Counted from the first letter of the stretch, positions 9,189 to 18,716 are shown. The stretch: DNA of 64,000 nucleotides from Erythrobacter sp. (GCF_030066995.1 NZ_JASJAP010000002.1:412044-476043); one strand, 5' to 3'. Notes: generated by a model not told the origin, from the letters alone. Program-made: numbers and translations.

Positions 9189-9719
9189 GTGACGCTGGCG
9201 AGCACATCAATCGCGACCATTAACGAGATGCGCGAATTCGCGAGCTTCGAGCCCGCCGAGCAACGCTACATCAAACGCGCGCTCGACATCGGGCTTGCTC
9301 GTGGTGATGCCTTCAAGCTGTGGGGCAAGAGCGAAGAAGAGAACACTTCGATCCGTCGTCAGTACGTTGTCTATCAGGATATGAAGGCGCTGCGCCAGAG
9401 CGTGCCCAGGGCTGGTGCGATTTCCGAAGTCGAGCGCTTCATCGCCAAATGTCTTCGCCTCGCGGTCTTCGACTTGGGCGAAGAGGGGATTTCGAGCTTT
9501 TCTGCGTTCCGTTTCCTCTATGAGCGTTTGCTGAGCGCCGAAGTTCGCCCCTATCTGCCCTCCCTTTTCTGCGCCGCTGCGGCGCAACCCATGATCCGTC
9601 CCGCCCAGCGCAAGCTTCTGCTTCAATCGCTGAGCGAAGCCGCAGCGACAGCGCCTGGCTGGTCGACGCGCGCGCCGACCTTCTATCCGGAATGCATCGA
9701 AGACGCCGAGGCGGTTTGA
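9189..9719 (+). CDS. Hypothetical protein
   Basis: About 176 residues, mainly helical and soluble, no signal peptide or membrane span, no family recognised. GTG at 9189 is supported by a perfect AGGAGG eight bases upstream. It reads as a monocistronic gene between thiSG and the convergent acyl-CoA synthetase. Residues such as QRYIKRALDIGLARGDAFKLWG give no functional hint. Confidence 0.75.
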   Translation: MTLASTSIATINEMREFASFEPAEQRYIKRALDIGLARGDAFKLWGKSEEENTSIRRQYVVYQDMKALRQSVPRAGAISEVERFIAKCLRLAVFDLGEEGISSFSAFRFLYERLLSAEVRPYLPSLFCAAAAQPMIRPAQRKLLLQSLSEAAATAPGWSTRAPTFYPECIEDAEAV

Positions 9720-9843
9720 GCCCATCTGCGGGCTGCTCCGCGCCTGCCCTCAGCCAGAGGTCCTGTCGGCTGCGACAAAGCCTTACAAGCCGCTTGGGTC
9801 TCGGGCCCGGCGGCGGTCTTCGAAGTCTCGCAGAAGCGATGCC

Positions 9844-11697
9844 TCAATACATCGCGTCGATCCGCTCCTGATACCGGTTGCGGATCTTGTGGCGGCGGAT
9901 TTTCATGCTTGGCGTCATTTCCTCGTTCTCGATTGCGAAGGCTTCGTCCGCAAACTCGAATTTGCGAACCTTCTCGATCACCGAGAGATCCTTGTTCGTG
10001 CGATCGACCGCTGCGCGCACCGCCTTCTTGAATTCGGGCAGATCGAGCAGCGCCTTGAGGTCGAACTTCTTCCCGTTCGCCCTCGCCCATTCGAGAGCCC
10101 ATTCCGCGTCCGGGACGATCAGGCCGACCACATAGGGGCGCTTGTCGCCACTCACCATCGCCTGCGCTATCTCGGGCTGTAGGGTGAGCATGCCCTCGAT
10201 CTTCTGCGGCGCGACGTTGTCGCCCTTGTCGTTGACGATCATGTCCTTCTTGCGGTCGGTGATTACGATCCGGCCTTTTTCGTCGAGGTGTCCGATATCG
10301 CCCGTGTGCAGCCAGCCATCCTTGATCGTGCGCTGGGTTTCGGCGGCGTTCTGCCAGTATCCGTGCATCACCAGCTCACCGCGGCACAGGATTTCGCCAT
10401 CTTCGGCGATGCGCACCTCGACGCCCCGCAAAGGCGGACCAACCGTGTCCATCTTGAGCCCGACCGCCGGGCGGTTGCAGCTGATGACGGGGCCGCTCTC
10501 GGTCTGCCCGTAGCCCTGGAGCATGGTGAGACCCATTGCGTCAAAAAAGTTGCCGACCTCCGGGTTCAAGGGTGCGCCGCCTGAAACCATGGCCTTGATG
10601 CGCCCGCCGAATTTCTTGCGGATTTTCGGGCGAAGAGCCTTCTCGATAACGAAGTCCATGGGCTTGTCCCGCTTGCGCGTCTTGCCCTCTTCGCTCTTGT
10701 CGGCGATCTTGATTGCGCTTCCCAGAAGGAAATTGGCAAGTTTGCCCTGCTTCTCGACCTGTTTCATGATCCGCGTGCGCAGCACTTCGAACAGGCGCGG
10801 CACCACGACCATGATCGTCGGCCGGGTGTCCTCGATGTTGGATGCGAGCTTTTCCAGCCCTTCCGAATAGTAGATTTCCGCCCCCACGGCGATCGGGAGA
10901 TAGAGACCGCCCGTGTGCTCATAGGCGTGGCTGAGGGGCAGAAAAGACAAGAACCGCTCATCCTGAATGCCAAAATCGTTGAGCAGGACTTCGCTCGCGC
11001 CCGCCACGTTGCACAGGATGGCTCCGTGGTGCTGCATGACCCCGCGCGGTGCGCCGCCGGTACCGCTTGTGTAAATGAGGCAGGCGGTGTCGTCGCGCGC
11101 GACGCTGGACATCCGGGCCTCGACCGCCTTTCGCGCTGCCGCCGCATCGCCTTGGAGCATCGCGCTCCAGTCGTGGTAATCAAAGCCCGGTGATTGCTGA
11201 CGGTTGAGGTTCTCGATCCCGACAACATAATCGACAAGCCCGGTCCGCCCGATTGCGCCGACCAGCGGCCCGAGCAGCTTTTCGGTCGAGACAATCACGA
11301 CCCGCGCTCCCGAATTGTCGAGGATGTGGGCGTGGTCGCGTTCCGTGTTCGTGACGTAGGTGGGCACAGAAATGCACCCGGCTGCCATCACCGCAAGGTC
11401 CGCGATGCACCATTCGGGGCGGTTCTCGGAAACCAGCGCGACCCGATCTCCTTCGTTCAGGCCCAGCCCGCGAAGCGCCTCGGCCAGCAGGCACACCTGG
11501 TCCGCCGCTTCGGCCCAGCTGATTGTCTCCCATGCGCCGTTGTCCTTGCGTCCGAGAAACGGGGCCGAGCCTTTCTGACCGGCGCGCGTGAGGAACAGCT
11601 CGACAAGATTGTTGGCGCGGTCGATCTCTTGCAGGATCGGATGATCGCTTGGATCGACAATGGGCGGGGCGGAGGATTGCGATTGTGGGGCGTGCAC
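9844..11697 (-). CDS. AMP-dependent long-chain acyl-CoA synthetase
   Basis: ANL-superfamily adenylating enzyme of 617 residues, activating a fatty acid with ATP to acyl-AMP and then CoA thioester. Motifs: P-loop-like LIYTSGTGGAPRGVMQHHG, FLPLSHAYEHTGGLY, MVSGGAPLNPEV, the YGQTESGPV substrate/adenine motif and the HTGDIGHLDEKGRIVITDRKKDMIV hinge, with a C-terminal catalytic Lys region near MTPSMKIRRHKI. No signal peptide. Family members of this length are long-chain (FadD15/FACL-like) enzymes; chain length is inference. Confidence 0.92.
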   Translation of the reverse strand: MHAPQSQSSAPPIVDPSDHPILQEIDRANNLVELFLTRAGQKGSAPFLGRKDNGAWETISWAEAADQVCLLAEALRGLGLNEGDRVALVSENRPEWCIADLAVMAAGCISVPTYVTNTERDHAHILDNSGARVVIVSTEKLLGPLVGAIGRTGLVDYVVGIENLNRQQSPGFDYHDWSAMLQGDAAAARKAVEARMSSVARDDTACLIYTSGTGGAPRGVMQHHGAILCNVAGASEVLLNDFGIQDERFLSFLPLSHAYEHTGGLYLPIAVGAEIYYSEGLEKLASNIEDTRPTIMVVVPRLFEVLRTRIMKQVEKQGKLANFLLGSAIKIADKSEEGKTRKRDKPMDFVIEKALRPKIRKKFGGRIKAMVSGGAPLNPEVGNFFDAMGLTMLQGYGQTESGPVISCNRPAVGLKMDTVGPPLRGVEVRIAEDGEILCRGELVMHGYWQNAAETQRTIKDGWLHTGDIGHLDEKGRIVITDRKKDMIVNDKGDNVAPQKIEGMLTLQPEIAQAMVSGDKRPYVVGLIVPDAEWALEWARANGKKFDLKALLDLPEFKKAVRAAVDRTNKDLSVIEKVRKFEFADEAFAIENEEMTPSMKIRRHKIRNRYQERIDAMY

Positions 11698-11875
11698 GGG
11701 GCGTTGGCTCCTCTCCTCCGGCGCTTGGGCGCGGAGGACTTAAAAAGCGGGTTTGCAACTGTAGCTCAGATTTCAAATTAGGCGCTGTTGGCCGTAGCGG
11801 CAAGCGCGAGCGCGACGCCCATCCGGCCTGCAATGCCGGCTTTCGCTACCTATTCAGCGGCTTGTAAGCGGACAA

Positions 11876-13642
11876 TTATTCATAAGAAAGCTTGGGCTCG
11901 ACACGCGGATCGCGGGCGACCTCCCAACTGACAACTCCGTTTTCGTCTGTCACCCGGCGCAGCGCGTTGGCCTTCAACGGAGCGCCAAAGTTGCGGATCC
12001 GCGTGTGTCCGAGCGCTTTGAAGTCGTCTTCCATGTCATCGAGGATGGTGCCCTCCTCGTAAACGACGGTCGGGCCGAACGCCATGATCAACGGGAGGGC
12101 CAGCGCGTCCTGGGCCGTCAGGCCGAAGTCCACCACACCGATTATCGAGCGTGCGGTCTGAACCGGAATGGTGGGTCCACCGGCCGCGCCGACGACGAGC
12201 ACAACTTCGCCATCGGCGTCGAATACAATCGTCGGCGCCATGGAAGAGCGGGGGCGCTTGCCGCCTTCGACCCGATTGGCGACGGTCTTGCCGTCGCGCT
12301 GTGGCGTCAGGCTGAAATCGGTCAATTCGTTGTTGAGGTAGAAGCCTTCGAAGAACAGCCCTGAACCGAACGCGCCCTCGATGGTCGAGGTGTAGCTGAC
12401 CGCGTTCCCTTCCTTGTCCACGACGGAGAAATGCGTGGTGCCTTGCTCATCGGGGCGGTCACCGGGAGCGAAAGCGATGCTGGTCCCCTCGGGTGTTCCC
12501 GGGATGGCCTGTTCAATCGCTTTGTCCGGGCTGATCAGCGCGCTGCGCTGGGCAAGGTAAGCGGGGTCTATAAGGCCAGCGACCGGGACCGGAACGAAGT
12601 CTTCGTCCCCGATGTAAAGGTCGCGGTCGGCGTAGGCGATGCGCTGCGATTCGAGGAAAAGATGCCAGAATGTCGCGCTGTCAGGGCCAAGGGCGGCAAG
12701 GTCGAAGCGTTCGAGCTGTCCGAGGATCTGCGCGACCGCCACTCCTCCAGAAGAAGGCGGGCCCATGCCGCAAACCCTGTAAACACGGTAGCGCCCGCAT
12801 ACTGGCTCGCGCAGTTTGGCGGTGTAGGCGTCGATATCGGCTTCGGTCATGAGGCCGTCTTGCGGGGTCTCCTGGGCGACATAATTCGCCAGACGCTCGG
12901 CCATTGCGAAATACAAATAGCGTGGTCCAGCGGAGGCAAGCGATTCAAGCGTTCGCGCGAAATCTGGATTGGTCACGATAGCGCCCACCGGCAGCGGTTC
13001 TCCGCTCTCGCGGAAGAAGATCGCCTTCGCCTCCGGGCTCTTGTCGGCGCGGCCCTTTGAACGCGAAAGGGATTCGTTCAGTCTTCGGTTCATCCGAAAG
13101 CCGTCTCGAGCAAGCCGAATGGCGGGCTGGAACAGCTCGGCCCACTCCAGCTTCCCGTGCAGCGCATGGGCCTTGGCAGCGAGCGCCACGTTGCCGGGCA
13201 CCCCGACGCTAAGGCCGGAAATCACGCGCTTGTCGCGCGGCAGGCGCTCCCCTTGTACATCGAGGAAGCGCGTGGGCGTTGCCGCGGCGGGCGCGGTTTC
13301 GCGCCCATCGATCGTGATGACTCCACTCTTGTCGGCATGGACCAGAAATCCCCCGCCGCCAACGCCAGAGCTTTGCGGCTCGACAACCGTGAGGGCGAGC
13401 ATCACCGCTATGGCGGCGTCGGTCGCCGATCCGCCCTTTGCGAGAATCTCCTCGCCGGCAGCCTGCGCGCGCGGATCCGCCGCGCTGACCGCTCCGTTTC
13501 CGCGATTCTCCTCTGTTCTTGGCAAAGTGTCGGCGGAAGCGCCTCGAATGGCGTCGCTCGGGGCGCAGCCCGAGACCGAAACCAGGAGGCCAACGACAAG
13601 ACACAGCAACGCGGTGGGCTTTAGGGAAGTACGCTCAATCAT
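11876..13642 (-). CDS. ggt: Gamma-glutamyltransferase, lipoprotein
   Basis: N-terminal nucleophile hydrolase of 588 residues that cleaves and transfers gamma-glutamyl groups from glutathione. The start has a lipoprotein signal with lipobox VSGC (Cys26), so it is probably a periplasm-facing lipoprotein. The large-subunit part has GGSATDAAIAVMLALTVVEPQSSGVGGGGF. The autocleavage/nucleophile Thr is in the GTTHFSVVDKEGNAVSYTSTI block near residue 400, giving a small subunit of about 185 residues. Later GAAGGPTIP matches the family. It lies just upstream of pyrD in genome order but 11 bases past its stop, on the same strand. Confidence 0.95.
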   Translation of the reverse strand: MIERTSLKPTALLCLVVGLLVSVSGCAPSDAIRGASADTLPRTEENRGNGAVSAADPRAQAAGEEILAKGGSATDAAIAVMLALTVVEPQSSGVGGGGFLVHADKSGVITIDGRETAPAAATPTRFLDVQGERLPRDKRVISGLSVGVPGNVALAAKAHALHGKLEWAELFQPAIRLARDGFRMNRRLNESLSRSKGRADKSPEAKAIFFRESGEPLPVGAIVTNPDFARTLESLASAGPRYLYFAMAERLANYVAQETPQDGLMTEADIDAYTAKLREPVCGRYRVYRVCGMGPPSSGGVAVAQILGQLERFDLAALGPDSATFWHLFLESQRIAYADRDLYIGDEDFVPVPVAGLIDPAYLAQRSALISPDKAIEQAIPGTPEGTSIAFAPGDRPDEQGTTHFSVVDKEGNAVSYTSTIEGAFGSGLFFEGFYLNNELTDFSLTPQRDGKTVANRVEGGKRPRSSMAPTIVFDADGEVVLVVGAAGGPTIPVQTARSIIGVVDFGLTAQDALALPLIMAFGPTVVYEEGTILDDMEDDFKALGHTRIRNFGAPLKANALRRVTDENGVVSWEVARDPRVEPKLSYE

Positions 13643-13653
13643 GGCGCGTACCG

Positions 13654-14706
13654 CTATTCGCTTCCAACGGCCTGTGCAACGCTTGCAAAGCCGTCGCGGC
13701 GCATCAGACGCTCGATTCCGCGAGCGATGCGCGCGCCAAGGCCCGGCCCTTCATAAACCATCGCGGAATAAAGCTGGACGAGGCTCGCGCCCGCCCTGAT
13801 CCGTTCCCATGCGTGTTCCGCGGTCGCGATCCCGCCCACACCTACGAGCGGGATCTGGCCTCCCGTCGCCTTTCGAAAGTCCCGCACCCGTTCGAGCGCG
13901 AGTGGCCGCAGGGGAGCCCCGCTCAGCCCGCCGGTTTCGCCAGCGTGCCGCGACGCCAGTTCCGGGCGGGAAATGGTCGTGTTCGATACGATGAGCGCGC
14001 CCAGCCCTTTCTCAAGCGCAAGACGCGCTATCGCGTCAATGTCGGAGGGTTGAAGATCGGGCGCGACTTTCAGGAAGATGGGAGGCGGCGCATCCGCCGC
14101 CACCTCGTCCCGCGCGGAAACCACACCATCAATCAGCGCTGAGAGCGCGCTTTCGTCCTGAAGCGCGCGCAGGCCGGGGGTGTTGGGGCTTGAGACGTTG
14201 ACCGCCAGATAGCTTGCGTAAGGCGTCATCCGGCGGGCCATGGTCGCATAGTCGGCGATACGGTCCTCGGAATCCTTGTTGGCGCCGATATTGACGCCAA
14301 CTATTCCGGGCCTTCGCGCGCGAGCCTTCAGCCGCTCCTCCGCTTTCGCGGCGCCCGCATTGTTGAACCCCATACGATTTATCACCGCCTGATCTTCGAC
14401 AAGGCGAAAGAGCCTCGGCCTGGGGTTCCCGGACTGGGGACGCGGTGTGATGGATCCGACTTCGGTAAAGCCAAAGCCAAGACCCAGCAGGGCGTCCGGC
14501 ACTTCCGCGTCTTTGTCGAACCCTGCCGCGACCCCCACTGGGTTGGGGAAGGTAATGCCCGCCACCTCTATCCGGGTTGCGCCGGTCGTCGCCGGCAAGG
14601 AACCCAGGCTGCGTTTCGGCAAGGCCTTGAGGCCCGCGATGGCCAGACGGTGACCAGTCTCCGAATCGAGCGTGAAGAGCGCGGGGCGCGCGAGGCGAAA
14701 GAGCAT
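13654..14706 (-). CDS. pyrD: Dihydroorotate dehydrogenase (quinone), class 2
   Basis: FMN enzyme of de novo pyrimidine synthesis oxidising dihydroorotate with quinone as acceptor, 350 residues. The N-terminal amphipathic helix (LFRLARPALFTLDSETGHRLAI) is the membrane-association region of class 2 enzymes. Further hallmarks are NPVGVAAGFDKDAEV, NRMGFNNAG, the VNVSSPNTPGLRAL catalytic loop with the base Ser, FLKVAPDL and LVGVGGIATAEHAWERIRAGASLVQLYSAMVYEGP for FMN phosphate binding. Confidence 0.96.
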   Translation of the reverse strand: MLFRLARPALFTLDSETGHRLAIAGLKALPKRSLGSLPATTGATRIEVAGITFPNPVGVAAGFDKDAEVPDALLGLGFGFTEVGSITPRPQSGNPRPRLFRLVEDQAVINRMGFNNAGAAKAEERLKARARRPGIVGVNIGANKDSEDRIADYATMARRMTPYASYLAVNVSSPNTPGLRALQDESALSALIDGVVSARDEVAADAPPPIFLKVAPDLQPSDIDAIARLALEKGLGALIVSNTTISRPELASRHAGETGGLSGAPLRPLALERVRDFRKATGGQIPLVGVGGIATAEHAWERIRAGASLVQLYSAMVYEGPGLGARIARGIERLMRRDGFASVAQAVGSE

Positions 14707-14834
14707 GTTCAGCCCCTATCGCATGGCGGCCGTCTGCAAAAGACAGCGTTTGGCTCGGTTCGGGGCGCGCGATGACGCTGCCTCAGGGCCAGTTTTTTCG
14801 GGCAAACGCGACGCCCTGTCAGTTTCATACAATT

Positions 14835-14947
14835 TTCGGAGCCGGGCTCTGGGTAGAACGCCCCCGCGACCCGAAGGGCTCGGAGCAGCTTTGCGAAGAG
14901 TTCCTCAACTCAAAGGGCGGCCCCACTTTGCGGGCCGCCCCTTTTTT
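14835..14947 (+). ncRNA. Candidate small RNA ending at an orphan terminator
   Basis: The 521-base stretch from 14707 to 15227 has no convincing gene, yet holds a strong plus-strand terminator. Upstream of it are a TACAAT -10-like box (14828-14833) and sequence able to fold (GAGCC/GGCTC around 14839-14883 and GGAGC/GAGTTCC around 14882-14904). This fits a short structured transcript. No known RNA family is recognised and there is no good -35, so the call is tentative. Confidence 0.35.
14915..14947 (+). terminator. Orphan Rho-independent terminator
   Basis: Nine-bp all-GC stem GGGCGGCCC (14915-14923) and GGGCCGCCC (14932-14940), 8-base loop, followed by CTTTTTT. It reads on the plus strand, where no upstream coding gene exists; pyrD runs away on the minus strand. 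Confidence 0.85.
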
Positions 14948-15227
14948 CCTCACCTGGTTTTGACGCGGGCGCGTCACAGCGTGCCGCCGTTTCACACGCG
15001 AATACTCTTTTCGCGTTGTGATCGCTCACGATTTTGATGTATTGCCTGTGTCAGGCGCACCGGGGCGCGTCATCGTCCTGAGTGCGCCGGATATTCTGGT
15101 CGCAACAGGGCACTTGAGAATCTGAAATGCGTTGCTCCCGTCGTCAGGCTGGCCTTGCGCTTGCGAAATGCGCTCGCGTGCCCCGCGTTTGCGTGTGGAG
15201 ATTTTCTGCGTCGCAGGGTCGTCGCCC

Positions 15228-16118
15228 GTGACAAACGCCCTTCCCCAACACGAACCGCAACTGGAGTTGATCTCAGCGTCGCCCGACATGCTCGATCTTG
15301 TCCACACGCTTTTCGTGATGCGTGCGGGAAAGGGAGAAACCCGATCCGTCTTGCCGGCCTATTCCGCCCAGCTTCTGAGCTTTGTCGCGGGCCGTGTCGA
15401 AATGCAGTTTCCCGAGAGGGAGGCTCGGCGCTCCAGCGATATCACGCTGAAGGCGCCGATGCTGCGGGCCGCGCCGATGATCCTGGACGGGCCGGTTCTC
15501 AGCGTCGGCGCCTCGTTCACTCCCTTGGGATGGGCGACGTTTTCGGGCCTCGCCGCCGACAAGACGCACGACACCGCCTTTCCTGCCGACACTCTCATCG
15601 CCGATGAGGCCCTCTCGGCGGTCAAGGCCGCGTTGCCAGAGTGCCGATCCGGCGCGATCTCGCCCGAAGCCTACAGCCGCGTCATCGAGGATATGATCCG
15701 AACGGTGTGCGCATCCCCGCAACGCCAGCCGCGCGCAGACCACCGTGAGCTTGTCCGCGCTATCGACGCGTGGCTTGCCAGCGCGTTCAACCCCTCGATC
15801 AAGACCTTGTACGACAGCGTGGAGCTGGGCCAGCGTCAGGTCCAGCGTCTGTGTCGGCGCTACTTTGGCGTCCCACCGGCCCAGCTGATCAAGCGATACC
15901 GCGCGATCCGGGCGGCCATGCTGTTGGCGCATGACGATCTGTCCGACGATTTGCGGGACGAGGTCCTGGAAGCCTATTTCGATCAGGCCCATCTGATCAA
16001 CGATGTGCGCCGCTACACCGGACGCACTCCGCGCAGCCTGACGCGCGAACCGCTTGCGCAGGACATGCTGGATCCCGACGGGCATGGGCGCTCGGGCAAA
16101 CGGCTGCGCGACAGCTAA
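15228..16118 (+). CDS. AraC-family transcriptional regulator
   Basis: About 296 residues. The C-terminal 100 residues form an AraC double helix-turn-helix: SIKTLYDSVELGQRQVQRLCRRYFG, PAQLIKRYRAIRAAMLL and YFDQAHLINDVRRYTGRTPRSL. The N-terminal 180 residues are a putative effector domain of unknown ligand. GTG at 15228 is chosen because the 32 residues gained by starting at 15132 are Cys/Arg/Pro-rich and unlike a folded domain, but the RBS is weak and the start is uncertain. It stands alone upstream of the SUF operon; no target can be assigned. Confidence 0.85.
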   Translation: MTNALPQHEPQLELISASPDMLDLVHTLFVMRAGKGETRSVLPAYSAQLLSFVAGRVEMQFPEREARRSSDITLKAPMLRAAPMILDGPVLSVGASFTPLGWATFSGLAADKTHDTAFPADTLIADEALSAVKAALPECRSGAISPEAYSRVIEDMIRTVCASPQRQPRADHRELVRAIDAWLASAFNPSIKTLYDSVELGQRQVQRLCRRYFGVPPAQLIKRYRAIRAAMLLAHDDLSDDLRDEVLEAYFDQAHLINDVRRYTGRTPRSLTREPLAQDMLDPDGHGRSGKRLRDS

Positions 16119-16209
16119 TCGCGGCGTTCGAGGCCCTCGGAGCAGGGGGTTTCGTTCATGAAGTACATCCACAAACCCACGATTTTCCGGCCTTTCGCAG
16201 CGTTGTGTG

Positions 16210-16248
16210 TTGAAATCGGATCAAATCGCGCGTATTTGAAATCCGACT
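16210..16248. promoter_or_regulatory. Imperfect palindrome / repeated box upstream of the SUF operon
   Basis: TTGAAATCGGA at 16210-16220 recurs as TTGAAATCCGA at 16236-16246, 26 bases apart. The flanking sequence also gives an imperfect inverted repeat, with ATCAAAT (16220-16226) facing ATTTGAAAT (16234-16242). It lies 50-90 bases before the IscR-type regulator, where an operator for Fe-S/iron control of suf would be expected. Confidence 0.45.
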
Positions 16249-16298
16249 CATTCGCTCCGATTTAAGAACCGTTCGCAACAACAGGTGTTTGCCAGGCC

Positions 16299-16751
16299 AT
16301 GCGCCTCTCCAATCTTGCCGATTACGCCGTCATCACCATGAGCCAGGCCGCGGCCCATTGCGGCGATGGGCGGGTGAGCGCGGCGGAACTGGCGAGCGAG
16401 ACCGGCCTGCCCGTGCCCACGGTGCAGCGGCTGGTCTCCAAGCTCACCGCGGCGGGCCTGTTGCGCTCGGTGCGCGGAGCCAAGGGCGGCCTCCAGCTCG
16501 GGCGACCGGCGGCGGCCATCACGGTGGCCGATATCGTCGAAGCGGTGGAGGGGCCGATCGCGCTCACCGCCTGCATCGATAACGGCGCGTGCGACTACGA
16601 GGCGGGCTGCAACATGAAGGCGCACTGGCCGATCATCAACACCGCGCTGCGCGGCGCGCTCGCCGGCATCACGCTCGAGACGCTGCGCGCTCCGGCCAAG
16701 GCGAGTTCACGCATCCCAGATATCCTTTCTCCGAAAGAAGAAGCGGCATGA
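16299..16751 (+). CDS. Rrf2/IscR-type SUF operon regulator
   Basis: Winged-helix Rrf2 protein of 150 residues controlling Fe-S assembly genes. The N-terminal wHTH ([47 protein letters not shown]) is followed by a cluster-binding loop with Cys92, Cys98 and Cys104 in [17 protein letters not shown], the same spacing as the [2Fe-2S] ligands of E. coli IscR. It overlaps sufB by ATGA, so it is the first gene of the SUF operon and probably autoregulates from the palindrome upstream. Confidence 0.93.
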   Translation: MRLSNLADYAVITMSQAAAHCGDGRVSAAELASETGLPVPTVQRLVSKLTAAGLLRSVRGAKGGLQLGRPAAAITVADIVEAVEGPIALTACIDNGACDYEAGCNMKAHWPIINTALRGALAGITLETLRAPAKASSRIPDILSPKEEAA

Positions 16752-18256
16752 CCGACAATATTGATCTGACACCAGCCGATACGCAAGAAGCTGTAATAGA
16801 CGCCGACGCCCGCGAAGCGGCGGCCAGTGCGGCCGAATACGAGCACGGCTGGTCGGCCGATATCGACACCGAGTTTGCCGAAAAGGGTCTCAACGAAGAC
16901 ACGGTCCGCTTTATCAGCGCCAAGAAGGGCGAACCCGAATGGATGCTCGACTGGCGCCTCAAGGCCTTCCGCCTGTGGCAGGAGATGGAAGAGCCCGACT
17001 GGGCCAAGGTCGGCTATCCGCCGATCGACTATCAGGACGCCTATTATTACGCCGCGCCCAAGAAGAAGCCGACGCTAAAATCGCTCGATGAGCTCGATCC
17101 CGAGATCAAGGCGGTCTACGACAAGCTCGGCATTCCGGTGGCAGAGCAGGAAGTGCTCGCCGGGGTCGAAGGCGCGCGCAAGGTGGCGGTGGACGCAGTG
17201 TTCGACAGCGTCAGCGTCGCCACCACTTTCCGCGAGGAACTGCAAAAGGCGGGCGTGATCTTCCTCTCGATTTCTGAGGCGATCAAGGACCACCCGGAGC
17301 TGGTCAAAAAGTGGCTGGGCCGTGTGGTGCCGACGCGCGACAATTACTTTGCCTGTCTCAACTCGGCGGTCTTCTCCGACGGTACCTTCGTCTACGTACC
17401 CGAAGGCGTGCGCTGCCCGATGGAGCTTTCGACCTATTTCCGCATCAACGCGGAAAATACCGGCCAGTTCGAACGCACTTTGATCGTCGCCGAGAAGGGC
17501 TCTTACGTCAGCTATCTCGAAGGCTGCACCGCGCCGATGCGCGATGAAAACCAGCTGCACGCCGCCGTGGTCGAACTGGTCGCGATGGAAGACGCCGAGA
17601 TCAAATATTCGACCGTCCAGAACTGGTATCCGGGCAATTCCGAAGGCGTGGGCGGGATCTACAACTTCGTCACCAAACGCGGCCTTTGCCAGGGCGATCG
17701 CTCCAAGATCAGCTGGACGCAGGTCGAAACCGGCAGCGCGGTGACGTGGAAATATCCAAGCTGCGTGCTGAACGGCGAAGACAGCGTGGGCGAATTTTAT
17801 TCCGTTGCGGTTACAAATAACTTCCAACAGGCCGATACAGGAACCAAAATGGTTCATAACGGCAAGGGATCGCGCTCGACGATCATCTCGAAGGGGATCA
17901 GCGCGGGCAAATCCTCCAACACCTATCGCGGCCTCGTGCGCGTCGGCCCCAAAGCCGAAGGCGTGCGCAACTTCACCCAGTGCGACAGCCTGCTGCTTGG
18001 CGATGAGTGCGGCGCACACACCGTGCCCTATATCGAGGTGAAGAACCCCGGCGCGCAGATCGAGCACGAGGCGACCACGAGCAAGATCAGCGACGAACAG
18101 ATGTTCTACGCCCAGCAACGCGGGCTCGACGAAGAGGAAGCGGTGGCGCTGATCGTCAACGGCTTTGCCAAGGATGTGCTGAAAGAACTGCCGATGGAAT
18201 TTGCGGTCGAGGCTCAGAAGCTCTTGGCGATCTCGCTTGAGGGGAGTGTGGGGTGA
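16748..18256 (+). CDS. sufB: Fe-S cluster assembly protein SufB
   Basis: Scaffold subunit of the SufBCD complex on which Fe-S clusters are built, about 502 residues, normal length. Seen: [68 protein letters not shown], the [26 protein letters not shown] region, [24 protein letters not shown] with the conserved Cys, and the acidic [13 protein letters not shown] end. ATG at 16748 overlaps the regulator stop. Unusually, sufC does not follow directly; four other genes intervene. Confidence 0.97.
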   Translation: MTDNIDLTPADTQEAVIDADAREAAASAAEYEHGWSADIDTEFAEKGLNEDTVRFISAKKGEPEWMLDWRLKAFRLWQEMEEPDWAKVGYPPIDYQDAYYYAAPKKKPTLKSLDELDPEIKAVYDKLGIPVAEQEVLAGVEGARKVAVDAVFDSVSVATTFREELQKAGVIFLSISEAIKDHPELVKKWLGRVVPTRDNYFACLNSAVFSDGTFVYVPEGVRCPMELSTYFRINAENTGQFERTLIVAEKGSYVSYLEGCTAPMRDENQLHAAVVELVAMEDAEIKYSTVQNWYPGNSEGVGGIYNFVTKRGLCQGDRSKISWTQVETGSAVTWKYPSCVLNGEDSVGEFYSVAVTNNFQQADTGTKMVHNGKGSRSTIISKGISAGKSSNTYRGLVRVGPKAEGVRNFTQCDSLLLGDECGAHTVPYIEVKNPGAQIEHEATTSKISDEQMFYAQQRGLDEEEAVALIVNGFAKDVLKELPMEFAVEAQKLLAISLEGSVG

Positions 18257-18280
18257 TCGGCGCTCTGTCATCGTTCGACC

Positions 18281-18369
18281 GTCATGCTGAACTTGTTTCA
18301 GCATCCATCTCCCGCTCAACCCTCGTGGTTGGTTCCTTGGGATGGACCCTGAAACAAGTTCAGGGTGAC
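18281..18369. repeat. Long imperfect inverted repeat (dispersed palindrome)
   Basis: Two 29-base arms (18281-18309 and 18341-18369) share a CTGAACTTGTTTCAG core, start GTCA and end TCCATC, differing at only a few positions; the spacer is 31 bases. Such palindromes are frequent dispersed repeats in sphingomonad genomes. It sits between sufB and the next gene of the operon, so it would form a very stable hairpin inside the suf mRNA. No T-run follows. Confidence 0.8.
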
Positions 18370-18401
18370 GAAGGCGCGATTTCATTTAGGGGGGCATTGG
18401 C

Positions 18402-18716
18402 GTGATTTTCAGCGCGATAGCCGGATGGTTTGTGCGAAGACTGTGGCCGAATGGGGTGCTGATCGCCGTCGCGATAGCTCTGGCAAATTCGTTCATCCAA
18501 TTCTTTAGAACCGAAGCGACGAACTCGAACCGCGTGTTGATGGGTGACATGCCATATCCAAATGGCGTCGAAATCGTAGCTGCGGGCTTTCTCATCGATG
18601 CGCTTATAAATGTCGCCATCTTCGCGATTGTTTGGACGATTCGGAGAAAGATTAAGCCACATTCGACCGAAGCTTCGAGTGATGACCATTCTGCTAGTGA
18701 GAGTTTGGAGCGGTGA
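18402..18716 (+). CDS. Two-span membrane protein in the SUF operon, hypothetical
   Basis: About 104 residues, unrecognised. Two hydrophobic stretches (GVLIAVAIALANSFIQFF and AAGFLIDALINVAIFAIVWTI) flank a short loop, and the tail is Ser/Asp-rich (HSTEASSDDHSASES). GTG at 18402 is the start. Its end overlaps the next gene by GTGA, which supports it as a real, coupled gene. Base composition is lower in GC than its neighbours, and it directly follows the dispersed palindrome, so it may be a later insertion into suf. Confidence 0.7.
   Translation: MIFSAIAGWFVRRLWPNGVLIAVAIALANSFIQFFRTEATNSNRVLMGDMPYPNGVEIVAAGFLIDALINVAIFAIVWTIRRKIKPHSTEASSDDHSASESLER

Noticed and set aside
18281..18369. The palindrome after sufB as an intrinsic terminator.
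   Set aside because: No T-run follows either arm and the operon continues with overlapping genes; listed as a dispersed repeat instead.
17075..18385. Minus-strand open frame of 436 codons opposite sufB.
   Set aside because: Antisense shadow of a well-conserved gene in high-GC DNA; it also includes the dispersed palindrome at its start and shows no domain.
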